Shown: positions 1-6,103 of the stretch, one piece after another
How positions within the stretch are numbered: the stretch's first letter is position 1
Layout of the letters: every line of letters begins with the position of its first letter
Program-made: the position numbers and the translations under genes
The notes under the pieces: generated by a model
Database searches by the model: none
Told to the model about the DNA's origin: nothing
The model's input: only the letters and a program-made list of their open reading frames with translations
DNA from: CAWDPQ01 sp049642465
GTDB taxonomy: Bacteria > Acidobacteriota > Vicinamibacteria > Vicinamibacterales > 2-12-FULL-66-21
NCBI GenBank assembly: GCA_049642465.1
Contig: JBAROV010000065.1
Span: 1 to 6,536, forward strand
Reading direction: 5' to 3'
DNA length: 6,536 bases

Positions 1-1
1 A

Positions 2-44
2 CCGCCGCGCGATCGTCTCGCGAATGTGTTCGATCGCGCGGCGG
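2..44 (-). terminator. Perfect 14-bp inverted repeat after the last gene, probable operon-end hairpin
   Basis: Bases 2-15 (CCGCCGCGCGATCG) are the exact reverse complement of bases 31-44, with a 15-base spacer at 16-30. The right arm starts 7 nt beyond the DUF5989 stop codon in the direction of transcription. The very GC-rich stem could end transcription or protect the 3' end of the mRNA. The region where a U-tract would follow lies beyond position 1, so an intrinsic terminator cannot be confirmed. A REP-like or protein-binding palindrome is an alternative. Confidence 0.6.
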
Positions 45-51
45 CGAGAAC

Positions 52-246
52 CTAGAACAACGTGTAGATGAAGGGGGCGGCCGCGGTCCCTGACAGGAAC
101 ACAAGCAGACCGAGCAGGAGCAGAACCATGACAATGGGCATGAGCCAGTACTTCCGCTGCTGGTGCATCAAGCCCCAGAGCTCTCCGATGAACGAACTGT
201 CGCCAGCCCCGCGCGCGGCCCGTTCGAAGTCACTTTCAACCTTCAT
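52..246 (-). CDS. DUF5989 family single-span membrane peptide (possibly SxtK-like)
   Basis: A tiny protein of 64 residues from the chosen start, of unknown function. The polar N-terminal third is followed by GELWGLMHQQRKYWLMPI and then one long hydrophobic span, ending in APFIYTLF at the very C-terminus. The ELW motif, the basic-aromatic R-K-Y-W patch just before the membrane helix, and the APFIYTLF end are the hallmarks by which I recognise DUF5989 proteins. These are commonly encoded right after SxtJ and carbamoyltransferase genes. Two consecutive ATG codons exist at 249 and 246. The AGGAGG at 258-253 is 3 nt from the first and 6 nt from the second, so I favour 246; starting at 249 adds one Met. 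The basic patch suggests the N-terminus is in the cytoplasm. It is the last gene before the inverted repeat and may help anchor or assemble the modification complex, though that is inference. Confidence 0.85.
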   Translation of the reverse strand: MKVESDFERAARGAGDSSFIGELWGLMHQQRKYWLMPIVMVLLLLGLLVFLSGTAAAPFIYTLF

Positions 247-252
247 CATCGT

Positions 253-258
253 CCTCCT
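253..258 (-). promoter_or_regulatory. Ribosome binding site of the DUF5989 gene
   Basis: A perfect AGGAGG consensus on the minus strand at 258-253. Its spacing is 3 nt to the first ATG (249) and 6 nt to the second (246), which favours the second as start. It is the strongest Shine-Dalgarno sequence in the window, placed before its smallest gene, which suggests high and independent translation of the peptide. Confidence 0.8.
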
Positions 259-275
259 GGTCCCTTATGTCGATT

Positions 276-686
276 TTAGAATTGCCGCAGGTATTGCTTC
301 TTGTCCGTGGCGCCGTGCTTGGTTTCCCAGTAGGTCGTCGCGTCGATCTGGCGCCTCAAACCGAGCTCGTCCCGGCGCATGAGCCTGAATACGAACGCGA
401 CCGGCGTGAATATCCCGTAGAACAGGGCGCCGAGTACGATCCGCGACACGAGCCAACCAACAGGATAGGTGAGGGCCATCCAGCCGACGAAGATCGGCCT
501 GATCGCGCGGGGCCATACCAAGCCGATCGGACCGACGGTCACAGCAAGCGCGGACAGGATGATTCCGGCGATCGTGCGCTCGTGGTAGAGGCCGTGCCAC
601 GCCGCCAGCGCAGCAAAGAACACGATCCACAGCCCGGCGAACTGCCGCAGCATGCGGTCGGTCGGCCGAAGTATTTTGTCATGCAT
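276..686 (-). CDS. SxtJ-family small membrane protein
   Basis: A 136-residue, strongly hydrophobic protein of the SxtJ type, named after a gene beside the carbamoyltransferase sxtI in the saxitoxin cluster. Its biochemical role is not known. A short polar N-terminus (1-14) is followed by hydrophobic spans at about 16-33, 39-57, 65-80 and 83-101, so probably three or four membrane helices. A conserved-looking charged tail then begins at RLMRRDELGLRR and includes the TYW triplet (118-120), probably facing the cytoplasm because of its many arginines. The gene lies 30 nt after the carbamoyltransferase stop. No clear Shine-Dalgarno sequence is visible in that gap, and a later start at Met12 would still keep the first helix. 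I infer an accessory role in positioning the carbamoyltransferase or its lipid-linked substrate at the membrane. Family assignment comes from topology, size, tail and neighbours. Confidence 0.8.
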   Translation of the reverse strand: MHDKILRPTDRMLRQFAGLWIVFFAALAAWHGLYHERTIAGIILSALAVTVGPIGLVWPRAIRPIFVGWMALTYPVGWLVSRIVLGALFYGIFTPVAFVFRLMRRDELGLRRQIDATTYWETKHGATDKKQYLRQF

Positions 687-716
687 TGTGTTTAGGTCGG
701 ACCGGCTGGGGCGGTT

Positions 717-2573
717 TCAGTCCAGTTGGAACTGCGCGAGGTACTCGGATCGCGCCTTACCGTCGACGACCTGGCCGCCCAGCTCATCGCGCAGGACAAT
801 GAAGTTCTCCAAGACGAGTGCGTCCATCTCGGTCCCAACGAAACAGCGATAGGCGTCTTCCGGTGTGCACACGATAGGTTCGCCGCGAACGTTGAAGCTG
901 GTATTCACCAGTACGGGACAGCCAGTGCGCCGCCGGAAAGTATCCATCAGGAGATAGAACTTCGGATTGCGGGCGCGGTCGACGGTCTGCACGCGGGCGC
1001 TGTAATCCACGTGGGTAATAGCCGGGACGGTCGAACGAACGACGTTCACGCGCTGCCGCAAGTCCGGATCGGCTGACATCTTTTCAAGATCCCCACCCGA
1101 GAGTGGCACCCGATGCTGCTCGAGCACGGGCGCGACCAGCAGCATGTACGGGCTCTCCTGTCCCTCGCACACGTCGAACCACTTGTGCGCGTGTTCCTGG
1201 AGCACGACCGGCGCGAACGGTCGGAAGCTCTCGCGGAACTTGATCTTCAGGTTCATAGTGGCTTGCATGGTCGGGGACCGCGGGTCGCCGATGATCGAGC
1301 GCGCGCCGAGTGCCCGTGGGCCGAATTCCATGCGGCCACTGAACCAGCCGATGATTTTGCCTTCAGCGAGCAGCTGGGCGACGTAGTCCGCATGCGCCTG
1401 CTCATCGTCTAATCGGCGGTACGGGATGCCCTTGTCATCGAGCATCCGCTTGATCTCGTCTGCGGCGAACGCAGGACCGAGGAAGCTGCCTTTCTGCACG
1501 TCACGCCCGTTTGTCTGTCGCGGCTTGTCCAAGAGCTGATGCCACGTGAACAGGGCGGCGCCGAGCGCCCCGCCGGCGTCGCCGGCCGCCGGCTGGATCC
1601 AGATATCGTCGAACGGGCCCTCGCGCAGAAGGCGACCGTTGGCGACGCAGTTCAGCGCAACGCCTCCAGCCAGCACCAGGTGCTTCATCCGGGTCTTCTG
1701 GTAGAGGTCCCGTCCCATGCGAAGGACGATGTCTTCGGTGACAGCCTGGATACTGGCGGCGAGATCCATGTGCCGCTGTTCGATGCTGGTCTCGGGATCC
1801 CTGACGGGCCCTCCGAACAGCTGGTTGAAGCGATCGTTAGTCATCGTCAACCCCTGGCAGTAGTTGAAGTAGTCCATGTTCAGCCAGAAGCTGCCGTCGG
1901 CCTTGAGATCGATCAGGTGCTGGTATATCGCTTTCGCGTAGAGCGGCTCGCCGTAGGGCGCGAGGCCCATCAGTTTGTATTCGCCGCTGTTAACTTTGAA
2001 GCCGCAGTAATACGTGAACGCGGAGTAAAGGAGGCCGAGCGAGTGCGGGAACCTGACGTGCTGTTTGAGCTCAATCTTGTTGCCGCGCCCGATGCCCCAC
2101 GCCGAAGTCGTCCACTCGCCGACTCCGTCCAGCGTCAGAATGGCCGCCTCGTCATACGGGCATGGGAAGAAGGCGCTCGCAGCATGACTCTCGTGATGGT
2201 CCATGAACAACAGTGGAGTCGCGGTCTTCTCCGGCAGACCGCTGCGGATCATCCGGCGCATCATCAGCTTTTCGCGCAGCCAGACTGGCATGGCCATCAT
2301 GAAGCTGCGGATGCCGCTCGGCGCAAATGCGAGCTGCGTTTCGAGCAGACGCTCGAATTTCAGCAGCGGCTTATCGTAAAAGGCGATGAAGTCGAGTCGA
2401 TCGGGAGTGAGCTGTGCTTCCCGAAGGCAATACGCCACGGCATGCTCCGGGAACCCTGGATCGTGCTTCTTCCGCGTAAACCGCTCTTCTTGCGCTGCGG
2501 CTACGATCTCGCCGTCGATGACAAGCGCCGCGGCGCTGTCATGATAGAAGGCGGAGATTCCTAAAATATTCAT
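717..2573 (-). CDS. O-carbamoyltransferase, NodU/CmcH/SxtI family
   Basis: A full-length 618-residue carbamoyltransferase. Family enzymes use carbamoyl phosphate and ATP, via carbamoyl adenylate, to place a carbamoyl group on a hydroxyl of a sugar, antibiotic or toxin. The N-terminal Kae1-like domain begins MNILGISAFYHDSAAAL and contains EERFTRKKHD (29-38). DHHESHAASAFF (125-136) has the metal-site histidines, with LTLDGVGEW (147-155) after it. LAGGVALNCVANGRLL (301-316) and PAAGDAGGALG (328-338, Asp332) complete this domain. The C-terminal domain shows GRMEFGPRALGARSIIGDP (413-431), FRESFRPFAPVV (447-458), PVLVNTSFNVRGEPIVCTP (553-571) and a terminal DALVLENF (584-591). No key element is missing. 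It follows the SGNH gene after a 1-nt gap (TAACATG) and precedes SxtJ- and DUF5989-family genes, its frequent partners. The context suggests carbamoylation of a surface glycan or its precursor. A small-molecule acceptor is possible but unsupported here. Confidence 0.94.
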   Translation of the reverse strand: MNILGISAFYHDSAAALVIDGEIVAAAQEERFTRKKHDPGFPEHAVAYCLREAQLTPDRLDFIAFYDKPLLKFERLLETQLAFAPSGIRSFMMAMPVWLREKLMMRRMIRSGLPEKTATPLLFMDHHESHAASAFFPCPYDEAAILTLDGVGEWTTSAWGIGRGNKIELKQHVRFPHSLGLLYSAFTYYCGFKVNSGEYKLMGLAPYGEPLYAKAIYQHLIDLKADGSFWLNMDYFNYCQGLTMTNDRFNQLFGGPVRDPETSIEQRHMDLAASIQAVTEDIVLRMGRDLYQKTRMKHLVLAGGVALNCVANGRLLREGPFDDIWIQPAAGDAGGALGAALFTWHQLLDKPRQTNGRDVQKGSFLGPAFAADEIKRMLDDKGIPYRRLDDEQAHADYVAQLLAEGKIIGWFSGRMEFGPRALGARSIIGDPRSPTMQATMNLKIKFRESFRPFAPVVLQEHAHKWFDVCEGQESPYMLLVAPVLEQHRVPLSGGDLEKMSADPDLRQRVNVVRSTVPAITHVDYSARVQTVDRARNPKFYLLMDTFRRRTGCPVLVNTSFNVRGEPIVCTPEDAYRCFVGTEMDALVLENFIVLRDELGGQVVDGKARSEYLAQFQLD

Positions 2574-2577
2574 GTTA
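2571..2577 (-). other. TAACATG junction, SGNH protein to carbamoyltransferase
   Basis: The TAA stop of the SGNH gene (2577-2575) is separated by a single base from the ATG of the carbamoyltransferase (2573-2571). No strong Shine-Dalgarno sequence precedes it, which again suggests coupled translation. Confidence 0.75.
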
Positions 2578-3921
2578 CCGGCTCATCGCTGGGCAACAAC
2601 CGGGGTCGTGTCCGGCCTCTGAAATCCGGGCGCCGAGTTGAACCGCGAGATCGCGCATGACCTGATTGGTTGCCTGGGCGTTTAGGTGCGCATCCGTCGG
2701 TCCGACCCGCCAATCGCGTACTGTTACGGGGACGGTCACCGTGTCGAAGCCTTGATTGACGGCCGACCAGTTGCCGTAGTACTGGCGTCTGGACACGCGG
2801 TAATACTTGCCATTCAAGGCGTAGACATCCTCGCCCTGTGGGACCAACTCCTCGTTCTCGACCTGAAAGATGACGAGCTTGCCGCCTTGCGCATTGACCA
2901 CTTCATTAATTCGACGTACGAGCGCGTGCGTCAGATCGATGCCGTACTGCATGCGCTTGCTTCGCGGGCTGAGCGCGACGGCCAAGTGGCTCTTTTCCGT
3001 GGCAAGATTCTCATCACGCATCCGGCCGGCGTTCGTCTTCCAGCGTTCCTGCCACTCCGTACGGACGGAACCGTCGTAGCTCGAAAGCGGTGTGTACGGT
3101 TCCGGAAGCGCGTTTTCCCAGCTCTTGTCTCGCCATGGCAGCCCGAACAACCGTTGCCACATGGATACGACTACGATGGGTGAGTTGGCGAGAGGCTGAC
3201 CGAGTTGCTCGCTCGGACCGCATAGATTCTGCGACGCGTCGAGCCAGAACGTCGGCTTTGGGTTGCGGCTCGCCATATGCGTCTTGAACACGTTGTTCCA
3301 GATATCGTTCACAGGCGTCTGCCAGAGTATGACGAGGTCTGCCCGGTACTTGGTGAAATACTGTTGCAGCGCCAGTAGCTCTTGGTCCTGGCCGTACGCC
3401 CCCGCGCCCACGCTGAACACCCGCGCGCTTCGGCCGACCGACTTCAAGTGGGCCTCCAGGCGCTGCTCCGGCATCTCATCCAGTCGCACCGCAGTCGCTT
3501 CCACCTGCGAATCGCCAAGGAGGAGCACGACGTAATCTTCCGGAGTGTACGTGATGCGGCGTCCGCGGAACCCGAGCTCGTTCCACTCGTGCGAGGGGGC
3601 GAACGCCTTCCACCCGCTCGCCAGCGGCGGCGGGTTGTACCCCACCTGCAGCACCAGCGCGCCGAGAATTGCCGCGAACGCAGCCCCGAGCGCGGCGGCA
3701 GCCAGATGGATGACAGTGAGCCGCGGCCTTCGGAGCGCAAGATACAGTCCCCCCGCAATGGCGAGCCCGCGGACGATATTCAGGGCCAGCTCCCGCCGTG
3801 CTGTGCCAACGATCGTACCAGAGGGGAAGATCACCCACTCCAGGAGCGAGCCGCTGAACAGGATGCCGACTCCGATGAACAGGACGGCCAGGGGTGCCGC
3901 CAGACTGCGTCTACGCGTCAT
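2575..3921 (-). CDS. Membrane-anchored SGNH/GDSL-type hydrolase family protein (probable glycan acyl-modifying enzyme)
   Basis: A 448-residue protein with about three N-terminal membrane segments (roughly residues 8-32, 46-63 and 68-91) followed by a large SGNH-like domain. VVLLLGDSQVEA (131-142) is the block I motif with the candidate nucleophile Ser138. SVGAGAYGQDQE (170-181) gives the block II glycine, and VNDIW (204-208) supplies the block III Asn205. GPTDAHLNA (407-415) is the C-terminal D-x-H block with Asp410 and His412. All four elements of an active SGNH fold are therefore present. Family members hydrolyse or transfer acyl groups, often on surface polysaccharides. Given its place between a glycosyltransferase and a carbamoyltransferase, I infer that it acts on a glycan or its lipid carrier, with the catalytic domain probably outside the cytoplasm. 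It overlaps the upstream gene by ATGA and ends 1 nt before the next ATG. The substrate is unknown. The C-terminal tail carries a Cys442-Cys443 pair. Confidence 0.82.
   Translation of the reverse strand: MTRRRSLAAPLAVLFIGVGILFSGSLLEWVIFPSGTIVGTARRELALNIVRGLAIAGGLYLALRRPRLTVIHLAAAALGAAFAAILGALVLQVGYNPPPLASGWKAFAPSHEWNELGFRGRRITYTPEDYVVLLLGDSQVEATAVRLDEMPEQRLEAHLKSVGRSARVFSVGAGAYGQDQELLALQQYFTKYRADLVILWQTPVNDIWNNVFKTHMASRNPKPTFWLDASQNLCGPSEQLGQPLANSPIVVVSMWQRLFGLPWRDKSWENALPEPYTPLSSYDGSVRTEWQERWKTNAGRMRDENLATEKSHLAVALSPRSKRMQYGIDLTHALVRRINEVVNAQGGKLVIFQVENEELVPQGEDVYALNGKYYRVSRRQYYGNWSAVNQGFDTVTVPVTVRDWRVGPTDAHLNAQATNQVMRDLAVQLGARISEAGHDPGCCPAMSR
3918..3921 (-). other. ATGA stop-start overlap, glycosyltransferase to SGNH protein
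   Basis: ATGA at 3921-3918 on the minus strand joins the SGNH start codon with the glycosyltransferase TGA stop. The 19 nt before the start contain no recognisable Shine-Dalgarno sequence, so expression of the SGNH gene most likely relies on translational coupling. Confidence 0.8.
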
Positions 3922-5093
3922 TGACGGTGGAGTACCCGGTTGAGAAGTGCATCCAGCGAGTCCGATACGGCCGCAGGTCCGTAGGCGCGCTGCGCGGCCG
4001 CCGCTGCGGTGCGTTCGTATTCGCGTGCGTCCACGACGCGGCGCAGCGTAGCGGCTATAGTCCGAGGTGTGTTGTCCGGCATATAGGTGATGCCGGCCTC
4101 TAGGTCGCTCTCGAGGGCGCCCATCGGTGTCGTGATTACGTGCGCGCCTGCAGCCAGATACTCCACAATCTTGAACGCAAAGACATTTCCGGGGGTCCTG
4201 CTGACGTAGTGGGGATTAATGCAGATCTTCGAGGAGGACAGCAGGGATACCAAACTCGTCCGACTTACCAGACCATGGAACGTAATGCTGCCGACGTGAC
4301 TCGCCTGTTGCCGAAGTGCATCCGTCAACTGACCGTGCCCGGTAATGTGCAGCTCCCAGCCGCGAAGGCCTACTTCCCGCCAACCGTCAATCAACTCCGC
4401 GATTCCGTTCGACTCGATATGCGTTCCGGAGAACAGAACGATGTTCTTCTTTTCTCCGCGCCACCCGCCAGCGGCCGCAATTAGATCGTCGCCGACAACG
4501 CCCCGCAGCAGCAGCGATGGTATTCCGGACGGCACCTGAGCCAACAGGTATGGGGATACCGCGACGCATCCAGACAACTGTTCGAAGAGCAGCTTTGCCT
4601 GCCGTCTGCCGCGGCGGAGCGAGAAACTGTCAACCGTTTGCCCTTGAACGTTCACGAACTTGTCATCTTCGTATTCCAGCACCACCGGTAAGCCGAGCCT
4701 GCGAATCGCATAGTCCGCACACGAGATTTGCGCGCCTTTCAGGTTGTAGATAATCACGAGGTCGAACGGTCTTTCGCGGTGGCGCGTCTTGAACAATCCT
4801 AGTAAGCGGCGGTTCGACCACACTCCATTCAGCCGGCGCACCGGCAGCACGGACGCGTAGAACACGCGTATGTCCGGATGGAACAACTCCTGTTCGGTAC
4901 TGGAGGCGTAGAACTTGAATCCCGTCTCGACGACTTCACCTTGCGAAATGAGCTCGACTTCGTGCGATCTGGTGGACAGCAGCGATGAGATGAGTTGTAT
5001 TTTAAGCGTGGCCGACATGGACAGATTCCGTCGGATCGGGCGTTCACGAATCACGGTGGGCCCGTGATACGGAGCGATATAGGCAATCCTCAT
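3918..5093 (-). CDS. Glycosyltransferase, GT-B fold, family 4-like
   Basis: A 391-residue cytoplasmic glycosyltransferase predicted to transfer a sugar from a nucleotide donor to a lipid-linked or growing glycan. It begins MRIAYIAPYHGPT, the usual first beta-strand and glycine-rich turn of GT-B enzymes. The linker and second domain contain NIVLFSGTHIESNGIAELI (217-235), WELHITGHGQ (246-255) and ITFHGLVSRTSLVSLL (270-285), the standard GT4 donor-domain series. FKIVEYLAAGAHVITTPMG at 307-325 is the donor-site helix with E311. The position of the first Glu in the classical E-x7-E pattern is Asn303. I chose the ATG at 5093 over one at 5147. The longer form adds 18 residues that overlap fcl deeply, whereas the 5093 start gives a standard N-terminus and an ATGA overlap with the fcl stop. 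Donor and acceptor cannot be read, although the fcl neighbour makes a fucosyltransferase role conceivable. Confidence 0.87.
   Translation of the reverse strand: MRIAYIAPYHGPTVIRERPIRRNLSMSATLKIQLISSLLSTRSHEVELISQGEVVETGFKFYASSTEQELFHPDIRVFYASVLPVRRLNGVWSNRRLLGLFKTRHRERPFDLVIIYNLKGAQISCADYAIRRLGLPVVLEYEDDKFVNVQGQTVDSFSLRRGRRQAKLLFEQLSGCVAVSPYLLAQVPSGIPSLLLRGVVGDDLIAAAGGWRGEKKNIVLFSGTHIESNGIAELIDGWREVGLRGWELHITGHGQLTDALRQQASHVGSITFHGLVSRTSLVSLLSSSKICINPHYVSRTPGNVFAFKIVEYLAAGAHVITTPMGALESDLEAGITYMPDNTPRTIAATLRRVVDAREYERTAAAAAQRAYGPAAVSDSLDALLNRVLHRQ
5090..5093 (-). other. ATGA stop-start overlap, fcl to glycosyltransferase
   Basis: The minus-strand tetranucleotide ATGA at 5093-5090 holds the start codon of the glycosyltransferase and the TGA stop of fcl. 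Only a weak purine-rich GGCGGCGAG lies before it, so translation of the second gene probably depends on termination-reinitiation by ribosomes finishing the first. Confidence 0.8.
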
Positions 5094-6085
5094 CTCGCCG
5101 CCACAGATATCGCAGCGATTATCTTCGGGTGTTCCTGGCGGTACCATTCAATCGTGCGGCTGAGTCCGTCGGTAAAGCTAGCGGACGCCTCGAAACCGAA
5201 CAACTGCCGAGCCCGCGTCACATCTAGACACCGCCGGGGTTGACCGTTAGGTTTGCTGGCGTCCCACACGATACGGCCGCCGAATCCCGTCAACTTTGCA
5301 ATCGTCTCGGCGAGGTCCTTGATGGTGATCTCGGAAGCGCTGCCGAGATTCACCGGTGCGCTGTCGTTGTATCGTTCTGCGGCGAGCAGAAGGCCTTCGG
5401 CGGCGTCCTCGACATAGAGAAATTCGCGAGTTGGCGAGCCATCGCCCCAGACCACGATTTCACTGTCCCCCCGCTCCTGAGCCTCGACGCACTTTCGGAT
5501 CAGTGCGGGGATCACGTGGCTGCTGGCCGGGTCGAAATTGTCGCGTGGCCCATACAGGTTCACTGGCATGACGAAGATACTGTTGAACCCGTATTGCTCG
5601 CGGTAGGCCTGCGACTGCACAAGCAACATCTTTTTTGCCAGGCCATACGGGGCATTCGTCTCCTCGGGATAACCATCCCACACATCGGATTCATTGAACG
5701 GAACGGCCGTGTGTTTCGGGTAGCAGCAGATGGTTCCGAGTGCGACGAACTTCTCAACACCCGCGGCCCACGATTCGTGGAGCAGAGGCACGCCCATCAT
5801 CAGGTTGTCGTAGAAGAATTCAGCCGGGTGCTCGCGGTTGGCGCCGATCCCTCCTACCCGGGCCGCCAGGTGAAGCACCATGGTTGGCTTTGCATCGCGC
5901 AGTGCCTGGCGGATATTGTCGAGGATACGGAGGTCGTGCGTGCGACGGGTCGGGACGAACACATCACTGGCGCCGCGGTTTTTGAGCTGTTCGACAACGT
6001 ACGAGCCAAGAAACCCCGATCCTCCTGTCACCATGACGCGCTGGTTCTTCCAGAACTCGCGGCTCTCCGGCCATCTATTCGGCAT
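5090..6085 (-). CDS. fcl: GDP-L-fucose synthase (GDP-4-keto-6-deoxymannose epimerase/reductase)
   Basis: This 331-residue extended SDR enzyme is predicted to convert GDP-4-keto-6-deoxy-D-mannose to GDP-L-fucose by 3,5-epimerisation and NADPH-dependent reduction in the cytoplasm. The dinucleotide-binding motif TGGSGFLG is at residues 20-27. HLAARVGGIGANREHPAEF at 72-90 matches the family's A-A-x-V-G-G-I-x-A-N segment. The active site shows T118-I-C120, Y147 and K151 (ETNAPYGLAKK) and H190 in SSHVIPALI. REFLYVEDAAEG and NLGSASEITIKDLAETIAK follow, then WDASKPNGQPRRCLDVTRA, all typical of GDP-fucose synthases. Length is normal for the family. The ATG at 6085 has a good AAAGGAG upstream, and the N-terminus EFWKNQRVMVTG is family-like. 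One oddity is that the Ser107 of the E. coli enzyme is Thr here. A related 6-deoxyhexose GDP-sugar reductase is the main alternative. Confidence 0.9.
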   Translation of the reverse strand: MPNRWPESREFWKNQRVMVTGGSGFLGSYVVEQLKNRGASDVFVPTRRTHDLRILDNIRQALRDAKPTMVLHLAARVGGIGANREHPAEFFYDNLMMGVPLLHESWAAGVEKFVALGTICCYPKHTAVPFNESDVWDGYPEETNAPYGLAKKMLLVQSQAYREQYGFNSIFVMPVNLYGPRDNFDPASSHVIPALIRKCVEAQERGDSEIVVWGDGSPTREFLYVEDAAEGLLLAAERYNDSAPVNLGSASEITIKDLAETIAKLTGFGGRIVWDASKPNGQPRRCLDVTRARQLFGFEASASFTDGLSRTIEWYRQEHPKIIAAISVAAR

Positions 6086-6095
6086 GACGAATGCA

Positions 6096-6102
6096 CTCCT
6101 TT
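6096..6102 (-). promoter_or_regulatory. Ribosome binding site of the GDP-L-fucose synthase gene
   Basis: On the minus strand AAAGGAG reads from 6102 to 6096, 10 nt before the ATG at 6085. It is one of only two strong Shine-Dalgarno sequences in the window. It lies in the 18-nt gap after the upstream epimerase stop, so this gene can be translated independently, unlike the next three genes. Confidence 0.7.
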
Positions 6103-6103
6103 A

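Noticed and set aside
265..630. Second minus-strand frame of 121 codons overlapping the SxtJ-like gene
   Set aside because: It is an arginine-rich out-of-frame translation of the same region. The competing frame has clean membrane helices and a family-like tail.
687..716. Possible hairpin or promoter in the 30-nt gap between the carbamoyltransferase and SxtJ-like genes
   Set aside because: Only a 4-bp complementary pair (ACCG and CGGT) is visible, and there is no convincing -10/-35 pair, so nothing regulatory can be supported.
1539..2564. Long plus-strand open frame of about 341 codons opposite the carbamoyltransferase gene
   Set aside because: It is entirely antisense to a gene with unmistakable family motifs. 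Its translation is rich in charged and Ala/Val/Gly residues with no recognisable domain, as expected for a shadow frame in GC-rich DNA.
5094..5147. N-terminal extension of the glycosyltransferase from an ATG at 5147, containing a C-x-x-C motif
   Set aside because: The extension lies within the fcl coding region, precedes a standard GT-B N-terminus at 5093, and the CDICGG piece is a by-product of the fcl sequence in another frame.
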